Shown here one piece after another: positions 12,176 through 21,154 of a stretch of DNA of 64,000 nt. The stretch's first letter is position 1; the number at the start of each line of letters is the position of its first letter. The notes beneath the pieces were generated by a model. The model worked only from the letters and a program-made list of their open reading frames with translations, was not told where the DNA came from and did no database searches. The DNA lies in NCBI RefSeq assembly GCF_000772105.1, contig NZ_CP009354.1:3038001-3102000 (forward strand), written 5' to 3'. This DNA comes from Vibrio tubiashii ATCC 19109. GTDB taxonomy: Bacteria; Pseudomonadota; Gammaproteobacteria; Enterobacterales; Vibrionaceae. Both the position numbers and the translations under genes were made by a program.

Positions 12176-12210
12176 AGAGGGTTGGCACTTAGTGCCAACC
12201 CTCTTTGTTT
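12176..12210 (+). terminator. Rho-independent terminator of aphA
   Basis: AGAGGGTTGGCAC / GTGCCAACCCTCT near-perfect 13-bp stem followed by TTTGTTTT. The octamer array of copy 2 starts immediately after it. Confidence 0.9.
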
Positions 12211-12211
12211 T

Positions 12212-12327
12212 GGATAACTGGATAACTGGATAACTGGATAACTGGATAACTGGATAACTGGATAACTAAAATTAAGCCAATTAGTTAAGGAGTCAATCCT
12301 AGCTATCTAGCAGGGCGAAGTCCGTTC
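12212..12327. repeat. Octamer-array element, copy 2 (7 x GGATAACT)
   Basis: Seven perfect copies of GGATAACT (12212-12267) are followed by a segment homologous to copy 3 (identical cctagctatctagcagggcg) and a GGGC-GAA-GTCC hairpin (12313-12323). The word ctagctatctag is an inverted octamer variant. The left inverted repeat seen in copies 1 and 4 is missing; the array abuts the aphA terminator. The right end lies 6 nt from the cysE stop codon, so this element is the only hairpin-rich DNA between convergent aphA and cysE besides the aphA terminator. Confidence 0.8.
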
Positions 12328-12333
12328 TATCTC

Positions 12334-13155
12334 CTATATCCCATCCCCGCCAATAAAGCTTTGTGAACGACCATTAAATTGTTGGTCCATATCCAAAGAT
12401 GGCTTATCGGTCTTAGGTCTACCAACAATCTTAGCCGGGACCCCTGCCACTGTGGTATGAGCGGGAACAGCTTGAAGTACCACGGAACAAGAGCCAATCT
12501 TAGCCCCTTCTCCAACTTCAATATTACCGAGAATTTTCGCACCAGCGCCTATCATCACACCTTCACGGATTTTCGGGTGACGATCGCCGCACTCTTTACC
12601 AGTACCACCTAATGTCACGTCCTGTAGGATAGATACATCATTCTCTACAATGGCCGTTTCACCAATCACGATACCCGTGGCGTGGTCTAACATAATACCG
12701 CGACCAATCTTAGCCGCCGGGTGAATATCCACCTGACACGCGACTGAGATTTGGTTTTGTAGGTAAGTAGCGAGCGCAATACGCCCCTGCTTCCACAGCC
12801 AGTTTGCTACTCGATAGCCTTGCAAGGCGTGATAACCTTTCAAGTACAATAGTGGCATTGAATACATTGCCACAGCAGGATCTCGGTTTACCGTGGCACA
12901 TATGTCACAAGCGGCAGCAGCGCTGATGCTAGGGTCAGAGTTTAGGGCTTCTTCAACCACTTCCCTGACCGCCATCGCTGGCATTGATGCAGTATTGAGC
13001 TTATTCGCTAAGATATAGCTTAACGCCGCGCTCAAACTATCATGCTTAATAATCGTGGCATGATAGAAGCTTGCTAACATTGGCTCTTGTTCAGAAAGCT
13101 CTCTTGCTTCCTTAACAATGGTTTGCCAAACCTTCTGTTTCTCACAATGTTTCAT
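12334..13155 (-). CDS. cysE: Serine O-acetyltransferase
   Basis: Makes O-acetylserine from serine and acetyl-CoA, the entry to cysteine synthesis. It has an N-terminal helical SAT domain followed by a left-handed beta-helix of hexapeptide repeats (VDIHPAAKIGRGIMLDHATG onward), with the catalytic His in that segment. The 273-residue length equals E. coli CysE, and the C-terminus ends GDGI, the Ile-terminated tail that docks into cysteine synthase CysK. I chose ATG 13155 (MKHCEKQKVW), which has AGGAAAA upstream, rather than a start 13 codons earlier. It is last in the yibN-secB-gpsA-cysE series. Confidence 0.96.
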   Translation of the reverse strand: MKHCEKQKVWQTIVKEARELSEQEPMLASFYHATIIKHDSLSAALSYILANKLNTASMPAMAVREVVEEALNSDPSISAAAACDICATVNRDPAVAMYSMPLLYLKGYHALQGYRVANWLWKQGRIALATYLQNQISVACQVDIHPAAKIGRGIMLDHATGIVIGETAIVENDVSILQDVTLGGTGKECGDRHPKIREGVMIGAGAKILGNIEVGEGAKIGSCSVVLQAVPAHTTVAGVPAKIVGRPKTDKPSLDMDQQFNGRSQSFIGGDGI

Positions 13156-13216
13156 GAATTTTCCTAGTACTGAATCCCTAGTATCTAGATACAAAGTCCA
13201 GTGTTGCTATTGTTCT

Positions 13217-14248
13217 TTATGCTTCCGCTTTCTTATCGCGAGCGAGTAAATCTTTCGCCGCTAAGTTTGCATCCTTCCCTTGATACAATACTTGATATAT
13301 TTGGTCAACAATTGGCATCTCAACACCCATACGCTCGGCTAATAGGTAAACCTCTTTAGTGTTGCGATAACCTTCAACAACTTGACCAATTTCATCTTGC
13401 GCAGTATCGACATCTTTACCCTGACCGAGAGCTAAACCAAAGCGACGGTTACGAGATTGGTTATCGGTACAGGTTAATACCAAATCCCCCAATCCTGCCA
13501 TGCCCATAAAGGTCTCTGGCTGTGCACCTAGCGCAGCACCCAAACGGGTCATCTCTGCTAAACCGCGAGTGATCAAAGCCGTACGCGCATTGGCACCAAA
13601 CCCAATGCCATCAGACATGCCTGCACCAATCGCAATCACGTTCTTAACTGCACCGCCTAATTGCATACCAATGAAGTCACTGTTTGCGTAGACACGAAAA
13701 GTTTTACTGCAATGGATTTTTTCTTGTAGATCAGCCACAAAGTCGTTGTCTGGTGACGCGACAGAAATCGCTGTCGGCATTCCCATTGCAAGCTCTTTCG
13801 CAAACGTAGGTCCAGATAAAACCGCCAGAGAGTAGCCTTCACCTAGCGCTTCATTCGCGACTTCTTTCAATAGGCGGCCAGTTTCTGGCTCTAGCCCTTT
13901 GGTTGCCCAACATATACGCGAGTCGTCTCTCAAGTGCGGTTTAACATTGTTTAGCACAATGCCAAACACATGACTTGGCACAACCACAAGCAGATCACGA
14001 CTTGCTTGCACTGCCTTCTCAAGGTCAGACTCCACAATCAATGATTGAGGAAACTCAATTCCAGGTAGAAACTCGTGGTTGGCACGATCTGCTTCCAGAC
14101 GAGCCATATGCTCAGGTTCATGGCCCCAAATTACTACGTTGGCACCATTACGTGCTAAAGAGATAGCAAGCGAAGTACCGTAGGAACCGGCACCAAGTAC
14201 GGTCATTGCAATTTCTTTCCCGTAGGCATTGTTGGTCTTATCTTTCAT
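13217..14248 (-). CDS. gpsA: Glycerol-3-phosphate dehydrogenase [NAD(P)+]
   Basis: Reduces dihydroxyacetone phosphate to sn-glycerol-3-phosphate for phospholipid synthesis. The N-terminal Rossmann motif is [13 protein letters not shown] (residues 17-29). Conserved segments [11 protein letters not shown] and [17 protein letters not shown], which carries the catalytic Lys, are visible. The 343 residues include about 10 extra at the N-terminus relative to E. coli. It lies 61 nt upstream of cysE on the same strand, as in E. coli, so the two are probably co-transcribed. Confidence 0.96.
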   Translation of the reverse strand: MKDKTNNAYGKEIAMTVLGAGSYGTSLAISLARNGANVVIWGHEPEHMARLEADRANHEFLPGIEFPQSLIVESDLEKAVQASRDLLVVVPSHVFGIVLNNVKPHLRDDSRICWATKGLEPETGRLLKEVANEALGEGYSLAVLSGPTFAKELAMGMPTAISVASPDNDFVADLQEKIHCSKTFRVYANSDFIGMQLGGAVKNVIAIGAGMSDGIGFGANARTALITRGLAEMTRLGAALGAQPETFMGMAGLGDLVLTCTDNQSRNRRFGLALGQGKDVDTAQDEIGQVVEGYRNTKEVYLLAERMGVEMPIVDQIYQVLYQGKDANLAAKDLLARDKKAEA

Positions 14249-14343
14249 TATTCCGCCTGATTGTCATTAGGGTGACTAGAATCTTGCCATTGATATTTAG
14301 CATCGATACCAAATATCAGTGGCAAGAATCCAATCCTATAAAC

Positions 14344-14386
14344 AAAAAATGCACATCGCATCAAATAGAGACGCTCTGTGCATTTT
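14344..14386 (-). terminator. Probable terminator between secB and gpsA
   Basis: On the minus strand AAAATGCAC pairs with GTGCATTTT over a 24-nt loop and is followed by TTTGTTT. The long loop makes it weaker than most here, so some read-through from secB into gpsA is likely. Confidence 0.55.
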
Positions 14387-14420
14387 ATACCGCACCTCTG
14401 TTACACAGAGGAATCAGTCA

Positions 14421-14888
14421 TTACGCTTCAGCTTCACCTTCTTGCTGAGCTTGCTGCTGTAGGTAGTTCATAAACAGAGCATCAAAGTTAACTGGTGCAA
14501 GGTTTAGTTGTGGGAACGTACCTTTAACCACTAGGCTTGAGATAGTTTCGCGAGCGTAAGGGAATAGGATGTTCGGGCAGAATGCACCTAGGCAATGTGC
14601 TAGTTGCCCAGCTTCCATCTTATCTGCAGTAAAGATACCACCTTGTTGCACTTCACATAGGAACGCAGTCTCTTCAGCGTTCTTAACTGTTACAGTCAGA
14701 CGTAGAACAACTTCGTATACACCTTCACCTAGTTCACGGCTTTGAGTGTCTAGATCTAGCTTAACATCTGGATTCCACTCTTTTTGGAACATATCTGGTG
14801 AGTTTGGCGCTTCGAAAGATACGTCTTTAAGGAAGATACGTTGAATTGCGAAGTTTTGTGCTTCTTGTTGTGGTGCTGCTTCAGCCAT
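14421..14888 (-). CDS. secB: Protein-export chaperone SecB
   Basis: Cytosolic tetrameric chaperone that keeps pre-proteins unfolded and hands them to SecA. The 155 residues show the family segments [19 protein letters not shown] and [20 protein letters not shown], with the acidic, Gln-rich C-terminal tail [12 protein letters not shown]. The neighbours yibN (upstream) and gpsA-cysE (downstream) match the E. coli arrangement, except that grxC, present between yibN and secB in E. coli, is missing. Confidence 0.97.
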   Translation of the reverse strand: MAEAAPQQEAQNFAIQRIFLKDVSFEAPNSPDMFQKEWNPDVKLDLDTQSRELGEGVYEVVLRLTVTVKNAEETAFLCEVQQGGIFTADKMEAGQLAHCLGAFCPNILFPYARETISSLVVKGTFPQLNLAPVNFDALFMNYLQQQAQQEGEAEA

Positions 14889-14997
14889 TTTAAAAATCCT
14901 TTAATCCTGCGATAAATAGTCTGATTGGAGACTAACTGAGAGAGCTTGCTATGACTAGGGTTCCAATGAATTTCGTGGAACTCTTCACATCTCTCTA

Positions 14998-15030
14998 AAA
15001 CAAACGCCGATTTTTCAATCAGCGTTTAAG
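14998..15030 (-). terminator. Weak hairpin after yibN
   Basis: On the minus strand AAACGCTGAT/ATCGGCGTTT with a TGAAAA loop, followed by GTTTTAG. It lies 17 nt after the yibN stop. The T-tract is short, so termination would be partial. Confidence 0.5.
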
Positions 15031-15046
15031 GCATTCGGTGTTTGAA

Positions 15047-15481
15047 TTACTTCTTACCTTTAACTAAAGGCATGTTTGCTTCACTCCAAGCAATCAAACC
15101 ATTTTTAAGCAGACTTACATTTTCAAAGCCCGCTTTAGCAAGAAGGTTAGCGCTCTCTTGAGCCGTTTGACCTGTCTTACACACTACAATGATTGGGTCT
15201 GATTTGTGGTTTTCAAGGCTTCCGAAGTTACCTGCTTTGATATCAGACGGCAAAATGTGAAGTGCATCGGTAATGTGACCTTTACGGAACTCATCTTTAC
15301 TGCGGATATCAACAACAACACCACTTTCACGGTTCATTAGCTGAGTAGTTTGTGCTGCAGTGATTTCTTTATATGCAGCTGTCGTTGATTTAAAGATATT
15401 CATGATAAGGGCGACTAGTAAACCAACCCATACCAGAGAAAGAATCATGTTCTCTTGAAAAAATGCGATGTACTCTTGCAT
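15047..15481 (-). CDS. yibN: Membrane-anchored rhodanese-like protein YibN
   Basis: A 144-residue protein with one N-terminal transmembrane helix (about residues 12-30, MILSLVWVGLLVALIMNIF) and a single cytoplasmic rhodanese domain. The active-site loop VVCKTGQTAQ contains the expected cysteine (VCKTG), so sulfurtransferase-like chemistry is possible; the physiological substrate is not known to me. It resembles E. coli YibN in length, topology and position beside secB. The start MQEYIAFFQENM was chosen over an ATG 12 codons upstream because it matches the family N-terminus. Confidence 0.85.
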   Translation of the reverse strand: MQEYIAFFQENMILSLVWVGLLVALIMNIFKSTTAAYKEITAAQTTQLMNRESGVVVDIRSKDEFRKGHITDALHILPSDIKAGNFGSLENHKSDPIIVVCKTGQTAQESANLLAKAGFENVSLLKNGLIAWSEANMPLVKGKK

Positions 15482-15615
15482 GTCCTGTGCTCTTTGATAA
15501 TAGAGCTGCAGCTTCAAAAATGAAGGGAATAGCAGCTCTAGACTAAAAATTTAGATTGGAAGTATAGCGAGGATACTATCGCAAGGCGAGAATCACCTTA
15601 CGATATTCGTACATA

Positions 15616-16581
15616 TTACTCGCTTTCTCTATTGCGAAAAGCGAAGCGAACCAGAACTATAGCTACACCTAGTATTCCTCCCAACAGTGTAGCTAATACA
15701 CATATTAGAACGCGCTTTGGCCCAGCCTTCTCTTCAGGTACAACAGCAGGGTCAATGGTTTTAAACGCAAACTCTTCTTTTACTTCAGCTAACATCAAGG
15801 TTTTTGTTTGCTCCTCGATTAGCTGATAAAAAATCGCCTGCATATCGACTATTTTAGTGCGTTCTAACTGCCGTTCTAAATACTCAATATTACGGTTAGT
15901 TTCTGACAAAGACTCCTGCTTCATCCACAAATTAAGCTCCTGTACTAACCACTGTGTCCATTGTTGGGCAACATGTGGAGATAAATGAGTAATACCAACC
16001 GTTACAATTCCAGTATTTTTTGCTTCAGATACAGTCAAAATTTTACTAAACGCTTTATATGCTTCCCAATTTGATGGTTTGAGTGATACTTCCGGTTTAT
16101 CGGGGTCATTCAACCAACTAACTCCATCATATAACTCAGGGTCCAAAACAAGCTTATTTGTTTTTTTATCCCACGATTCTGACGCCATAAGAATAGGCAG
16201 AATCGCATACTTTTCGATGAAAGAGTTGATAAACTTCCGTGATTCAAGTGTCGCTAAAGAAAGCGATTTTTCATCTGTATTGCCACCACCAACATTGATG
16301 CCAGCTAAGGACGCTAAGCCACCAAATTGGCTCGCCATTGCGGCCAAACCACCTGATTTTTCACCATTAGCCGCCACTAATGTCGCCGTTGCCTGATAAG
16401 TATTAGGCTTCGACAAGGCAAACAACACACCAGCGATAGAAAACAACACAGTAGTGGTAATAACTGTCCACTTTCCTTGCCATAGAGCACTAAGTATTTC
16501 TCTAAGGTCTATTTCATCTGGCGCGACAGGGTAGTCTTGCACCTGTGTAAAATGACCATCATGTAGAATCGGTTTGTTCAT
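15616..16581 (-). CDS. Wzz/FepE-type chain-length determinant (PCP) protein
   Basis: Polysaccharide co-polymerase-like inner-membrane protein of 321 residues. It has a short cytoplasmic N-terminus, TM1 at about 38-57, a large periplasmic domain that includes a Gly-rich stretch (GGLAAMASQFGGLASLAG) and a coiled-coil region (NRNIEYLERQLERTK), and TM2 at about 291-315 ending RNRESE. There is no C-terminal tyrosine kinase domain, so it is the Wzz class rather than full Wzc. It is last in the leftward wzi-like / SLBB / wzz set, 46 nt after the SLBB gene. It resembles OtnB/Wzz of the V. cholerae O139 capsule locus in context. Confidence 0.88.
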   Translation of the reverse strand: MNKPILHDGHFTQVQDYPVAPDEIDLREILSALWQGKWTVITTTVLFSIAGVLFALSKPNTYQATATLVAANGEKSGGLAAMASQFGGLASLAGINVGGGNTDEKSLSLATLESRKFINSFIEKYAILPILMASESWDKKTNKLVLDPELYDGVSWLNDPDKPEVSLKPSNWEAYKAFSKILTVSEAKNTGIVTVGITHLSPHVAQQWTQWLVQELNLWMKQESLSETNRNIEYLERQLERTKIVDMQAIFYQLIEEQTKTLMLAEVKEEFAFKTIDPAVVPEEKAGPKRVLICVLATLLGGILGVAIVLVRFAFRNRESE

Positions 16582-16627
16582 AATTATTTCGTCATTCGAT
16601 GCTCTCTAGTATTAGAGAGCATCCCTA

Positions 16628-19279
16628 TTAATTTTTAACTGCACTCCAAGCTACACCGATTTGATACAGTATTTGGGTAGCCGAAGTTAATGTGCTTAAG
16701 CCGTCAAGATAATCGGTATCCAGAGGGACTATAATGGTATCCCCTGGCTCCAAAGGTTGAGATTTACGGCTAAACCAGAATGAGCTATTTGGTAGCATAA
16801 CGGAACCATCAGCACGAACAACATAGATCCGATCTGTATCTGCTTGCTTTTTAGTTCCACCAGCAGAGGATATGTAATCTTCAATTGTCATGTTCGGAGT
16901 AAATGTATGATTGGAAGAAAACTGCACTTCTCCCATCACACTGACTATAGGCTGCTTAGCGGGAATATAGAGTTTATCCCCTTTCTCCAGCATTAGATCA
17001 GCATTGAGGTTTCCTGCTAAAGCTTCAGGTAAGTTAATCACCAGTCTGCCAATTGCTTCTGCAGATGATAGTTCATCAGCGATTTTCATAGCCTCAGTCG
17101 GGCTGGTGGTATAGGTTGCACTCGCATTTTGACGACGTAAAGAAAGGTTAGCGATCTCTTGCTTTAACTGTAGGTTAAGCAACTTCAATCGTTCTTCTTC
17201 TTGGCGACGTAAACTTTCGCGACTAAAAACAGCTCCTGGCAGGTATGCATATTGAGTCAAACCACCCGCACGCTCAATCACATCTTGGATCGTTTCGCCT
17301 CTCTGGAAAGTATAAGTTCCTGGAAAGACTACTTCCCCTTGCAACTCTATGCTATTACCTCGTTGCCAATTTGGTTGAGTCTTCACGATTATACGGTCTT
17401 GAGGTTTAACCTCTAACTCGCGTTGACCATCGATCACTTCTTGTGGCGAAAACTCTATATGGCTGACCACATAGTCATCTTTCTTCTTTTCAGAACGACT
17501 CAATTCTGCACTGTATAGAAATGCTTGCTCAGCAAAGCCTCCAGTAGCGGCAATTATCCTATCAAAGCTGGAGTTTTCTGCTAAAGGGTAGACTCCTGGA
17601 TACTTAACGGCACCAGAAATTTCGAAAATTTTCGCTTGTTCATTTAGGCTCGCTTGAGACTTTAATCGCTCAATAATCGGTTTAAGCAGCGACTCTCGGC
17701 TAGAGAGCTTGAACTCATCAGCCACCGCAAATTCATCGATGTCAGAAATAGCTAACTCTTGCGCCACCTCTTTTTCGACCAGAGCACCAGTTTGAGCATC
17801 TACCTTAGATACTCTTTTTGATGAGTTCTCAGAGTCCTTAAAGCGATTTGGAGATTCAGCTCTTTTACGGCTATTTGACTTATCTTCGCGATACCAATAA
17901 TTAACATCTATACCGTTGTCGAAGACAAAAATCTGATCACCTTTTTGCAATTCAAAATTGTCTGGCGCTGTCGGGTTATCAATTAAGTTCTGCAACTGGA
18001 ACTGCCACACTTCAATATTACTTGAATTGGAGACTTCTCTCACGAGTAGCGAGTATGAGAGATCGGCATTTTCCTTTAGGTCATCACGGCTAATGACATC
18101 ACTGATCTTTAACCCAGATTGATATTGATAAGCCCCTTGACGAAACAATTCACCACGGAGTGCAATTGCATTCTTTATATTCTTACCGGTTGGTAATAGA
18201 ACAATGTCATCGCCAGATTTAATTTTAATGGCTTTGCCTTTTGACTGAGAAAGATCGAATGTTAAAGGTTGAACACCAGTCTCAGTTTGTCGCTTAATCG
18301 TCACTTTTGACAGGTAAGCCGTCGGAAGTGCACCACCTGCAATTTCGACTAAATCTTGCAAAGTTTCGTCAGACTTAAGCTCATAATAAGCTGGGCGTAA
18401 CACTTCTCCACTAATAGAAACACTTGATTTCTTAGTCGGGATAAGAATTGTATCCCCAGACTGGAGACGTATGTCATTGCTTGAGTCTCCCCTAACAATC
18501 AAATCATAGGCATCAAAGTGTATTGTCTTCTTACCAGGGTGTTTAACTTGGATATCTCGTAAGCTACCTGACAGGTTTATCCCTCCAGCTGCAACTAGCA
18601 CCTGAGACAACGTTGTTAGGCCATTAACATTGTATGCTCCTGGTTGTTTCACATCACCAGTAACAAATACCTGAATCGCCCGCATTTCACTTAGAGAAAC
18701 GACTGCATCAACCCCGATCGCTTTGCGCTTGGTTAACGAATTGACATAATTCCTAAGCTCTTCAAATGATTGGCCTGCAACATATTCAGGGCCAAACTCT
18801 GGAATCGTAATTTTTCCTTCGCGGTCCACTTTTAGCTTGTAATCATTATACGATTTACCAAACAGTTGTAGCCGAATAACATCACCAGGTGCAATTTTAT
18901 AGTTGAGAGGAACTGGCAGATTATCGACCGGAGTAAAGTCTAACGCTTCACCTGAAAAAAAGTTGTAACCAAAATGTGGCAGTGAATCTTCTGGTTTCGT
19001 AGATTGAGTTGGCAATGGTTTAGGCTGCTGCTCTGTGGTTACACGTTCCGGCGCTTTAGGTTCATTTAACTTTTCATCTGAGGCCGCTGTTTGCGACGAA
19101 GTAAATGATGAAACATCCACTCCCATTTGTCTCGCTAACTGCTCTTGCTGAGCCTTAGGCAATGACTGGAATTGAGCGATTTGCGCCGCTGTTGGTGTCG
19201 CTGCAGAAACTAGTGTGCTAGATAGCGACATAAGCCCAAGCACAGTTAGTTTGCCGATTGATTTTATTGATTTACTCAT
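16628..19279 (-). CDS. Polysaccharide export protein with six SLBB-type repeats (OtnA/Wza-like)
   Basis: An 883-residue outer-membrane/periplasmic export protein. The signal peptide ends near LVSA-ATPT with no lipobox cysteine, unlike Wza. A PES domain (YKIAPGDVIRLQLFG, about residue 126) is followed by six SLBB-like units with starts such as VFVTGDVKQPGAY, VSISGEVLRPAYY, ALRGELFRQGAYQ, EISGAVKYPGVYP, ELQGEVVFPGTYT and SVMGEVQFSSNHT. A charged linker (about 455-530) splits the third and fourth. The size and repeat count fit the OtnA/WbfF class of vibrio capsule exporters rather than the 380-residue Wza. It lies between the wzi-like and wzz genes on the same strand. Confidence 0.9.
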   Translation of the reverse strand: MSKSIKSIGKLTVLGLMSLSSTLVSAATPTAAQIAQFQSLPKAQQEQLARQMGVDVSSFTSSQTAASDEKLNEPKAPERVTTEQQPKPLPTQSTKPEDSLPHFGYNFFSGEALDFTPVDNLPVPLNYKIAPGDVIRLQLFGKSYNDYKLKVDREGKITIPEFGPEYVAGQSFEELRNYVNSLTKRKAIGVDAVVSLSEMRAIQVFVTGDVKQPGAYNVNGLTTLSQVLVAAGGINLSGSLRDIQVKHPGKKTIHFDAYDLIVRGDSSNDIRLQSGDTILIPTKKSSVSISGEVLRPAYYELKSDETLQDLVEIAGGALPTAYLSKVTIKRQTETGVQPLTFDLSQSKGKAIKIKSGDDIVLLPTGKNIKNAIALRGELFRQGAYQYQSGLKISDVISRDDLKENADLSYSLLVREVSNSSNIEVWQFQLQNLIDNPTAPDNFELQKGDQIFVFDNGIDVNYWYREDKSNSRKRAESPNRFKDSENSSKRVSKVDAQTGALVEKEVAQELAISDIDEFAVADEFKLSSRESLLKPIIERLKSQASLNEQAKIFEISGAVKYPGVYPLAENSSFDRIIAATGGFAEQAFLYSAELSRSEKKKDDYVVSHIEFSPQEVIDGQRELEVKPQDRIIVKTQPNWQRGNSIELQGEVVFPGTYTFQRGETIQDVIERAGGLTQYAYLPGAVFSRESLRRQEEERLKLLNLQLKQEIANLSLRRQNASATYTTSPTEAMKIADELSSAEAIGRLVINLPEALAGNLNADLMLEKGDKLYIPAKQPIVSVMGEVQFSSNHTFTPNMTIEDYISSAGGTKKQADTDRIYVVRADGSVMLPNSSFWFSRKSQPLEPGDTIIVPLDTDYLDGLSTLTSATQILYQIGVAWSAVKN

Positions 19280-19320
19280 CTGTCTATTTGCTTTTTTAAA
19301 TTAAAGGCTACAGCTAATGG

Positions 19321-20604
19321 TTAAAACCTGAACTCATAATTAGACCAAATGCTCCAGTCCGTTTTTTGCTCTTCAGGAGACACTGCGTCTGCGCTAAATT
19401 TTAACAACCCACTTAGAGCGGGTAATTGATACGAAAATTGGAATTTACTCTGCTCTGTTAAGGCATTATCGATTAAGTTTTGATAACTATATACTAGAGA
19501 CAGTTTGTGGTCATTTGATAGCTGAATATAGCTACCCACAGACCAACTACTATCCATAAGATAACTTGTTTGTAAGTAGTTGTGTGCCTGCGAGCTCATT
19601 TGGAACGCTCGTTTTTCTTGATCGGATAACGATTGGTGTTCTATTGAAAACCGTACAGAATTTCGACCAATGACCTTAAGCCCACTCCACCCAAATAGAC
19701 TTGCACCGACGAAATCACTCTCAGCCTTCTGACTCGATGCAAACTCGGCATAGACTGAATGGTACACATCTGCAAACTCAGGCAAAGATAACTTAAAATC
19801 TAAACCCAGTTGGTTCGGATTTGCTTCTGCCCGGGGTTGTTTCACTTCAAACCAATAGTGCTGCGCAAGACCTATTTCAAACCATGAATTGAGTTTATTG
19901 ACTAACCTTGCTGAAGCTCGGTAGTCATAATCTTTGTTATCTAACTTTGAAAACAAAAGGTTAGCACTCCAAACACCAAAGTTTGAGGCCTCTCCTATCA
20001 AGCTGACATTGGCGTCTAAATCATGACCATCCGTCGCTAAAATTAAGTTGTGGTTCCATCCTTGCCCCCACCACCTGGGAGTAGACCCCACATCCAACAT
20101 CAATTCACCAGCGTTAAAAGCGAAATAGCTATCACGAAAGGAAAACTCATTCTCCCCATTCCTGTTTAAATAGGCTGTATTGAGACGAAAGGCGTAGCTG
20201 TTAGATAGGTGTTCATAGCTTGCCGCTACCGCCCACTTGTCTCGCTCTACATCTGAATACCAAATGTTACTTGTTTGTTCGTTGCCACCTGAAAGGGCAA
20301 ATCGTCTATTGCCGCGATTGAGCTGGGCATTTTGTTGACCATAACGAAACTGGGAGAGTTCAACCACTAAAGGCGAATCTGGGGTTACCGTCCTATCATT
20401 AATTAATGACCAACGTAAAGGATAAATATTGGTTGGGCCAGAGAGTATACCTGCATCAGATAAGGCGACAACACTTGAACGCATAAACGGGTCGTTAGCC
20501 TCTAACCAAGGAGAAGCTTGACCAATATTAGCATGAGATAACGAATATAAAGCAACAAAAGGCAAGCATAATGGTTTTATTCTATTACATCCTGTATTGA
20601 ACAC
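19321..20604 (-). CDS. Capsule assembly Wzi family outer-membrane protein
   Basis: A 427-residue predicted beta-barrel with an N-terminal signal sequence (LPFVALYSLSHANIGQASP) and a C-terminal aromatic residue (SNYEFRF). The segment WWGQGWNHNLILATDG and alternating aromatic strands match the Wzi/CapsA family, which attaches or organises capsule on the outer membrane. It starts the leftward gene set (wzi-like, SLBB exporter, wzz), with a 41-nt gap to the exporter. The first codons (MFNTGCNRIKPLCL) could instead be leader to a later start; none is clearly better. Confidence 0.85.
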   Translation of the reverse strand: MFNTGCNRIKPLCLPFVALYSLSHANIGQASPWLEANDPFMRSSVVALSDAGILSGPTNIYPLRWSLINDRTVTPDSPLVVELSQFRYGQQNAQLNRGNRRFALSGGNEQTSNIWYSDVERDKWAVAASYEHLSNSYAFRLNTAYLNRNGENEFSFRDSYFAFNAGELMLDVGSTPRWWGQGWNHNLILATDGHDLDANVSLIGEASNFGVWSANLLFSKLDNKDYDYRASARLVNKLNSWFEIGLAQHYWFEVKQPRAEANPNQLGLDFKLSLPEFADVYHSVYAEFASSQKAESDFVGASLFGWSGLKVIGRNSVRFSIEHQSLSDQEKRAFQMSSQAHNYLQTSYLMDSSWSVGSYIQLSNDHKLSLVYSYQNLIDNALTEQSKFQFSYQLPALSGLLKFSADAVSPEEQKTDWSIWSNYEFRF

Positions 20605-20820
20605 TTTATAAATTAACCTTAAGTTACTTAAAATGGAGTGAAGTGATAGAAACCTGATTATAATGGTTAGTGTTAATTTAGCAATATCCTTCCCATCTCG
20701 TATTGGCAGGCAAAGAATAACCTTTTACAGATAAATATATCTCCAATACAATGTTAAATGAGGTTAGTATTTTCAAACCTCAACATCGATGTTTAATTGT
20801 AAATTTACAAGGAACTATTC
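20605..20820. promoter_or_regulatory. Divergent promoter region of the polysaccharide export module
   Basis: 216 AT-rich bases between the leftward wzi-like set and rightward yjbE. I see a GAGGTT/AACCTC hairpin (about 20760-20781) and an AAGGAA ribosome binding site before yjbE. No ops (GGCGGTAGC) or JUMPstart sequence is present. Confidence 0.5.
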
Positions 20821-21072
20821 ATGAAAAATATTGCTCTAGCTATGTTAGTTGCACTGGGTGCTTCTACTAATGCTTTTGCTGCAGCTGAAGAGACTACAGC
20901 GGCTACTACATCTAGTGGCTCAGCTGCGGGTTCAACTGCTGCTGCATCCACTGCAGCAGCCGGTGCAGCAACAACAACAGCGATTGCTGTTGGTGCAGCG
21001 GTAGCGGTAGCAGCAGTGGCAGTAGCGGCGTCAGATAACGACGGTACTACTGGTACAGACGGAACTAACTAA
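20821..21072 (+). CDS. yjbE: YjbE-like small secreted Ala/Thr-rich protein
   Basis: An 83-residue protein with a signal peptide (MKNIALAMLVALGASTNAFA) followed by an extremely Ala/Thr/Ser-rich body. A hydrophobic run of alternating A/V (TAIAVGAAVAVAAVAVAAS) and a polar tail DNDGTTGTDGTN complete it. Composition, length and its place ahead of YjbF/G/H-like genes match E. coli YjbE of the yjbEFGH exopolysaccharide operon; its molecular role is not known. A strong terminator follows at once, so it is probably made in excess over yjbFGH. Primary-sequence homology is weak in such low-complexity proteins, so the name rests mainly on context. Confidence 0.75.
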   Translation: MKNIALAMLVALGASTNAFAAAEETTAATTSSGSAAGSTAAASTAAAGAATTTAIAVGAAVAVAAVAVAASDNDGTTGTDGTN

Positions 21073-21090
21073 TAGCTTCTGCTCTATATC

Positions 21091-21124
21091 AAACACCCTT
21101 AGCTAGGCTAAGGGTGTTTTTTTG
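21091..21124 (+). terminator. Strong terminator between yjbE and yjbF
   Basis: Perfect 13-bp stem AAACACCCTTAGC / GCTAAGGGTGTTT, loop TAG, then TTTTTTT. It sits 18 nt after the yjbE stop and 31 nt before the yjbF ATG, with no room for a separate classical promoter between them, so it should act as an attenuator inside the operon. Confidence 0.9.
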
Positions 21125-21154
21125 CAATATACTTTTTGGAATCCTCTTCACATT

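Noticed and set aside
20605..20820. ops/JUMPstart element for RfaH in the polysaccharide control region
   Set aside because: I searched by eye on both strands for GGCGGTAGC and found none.
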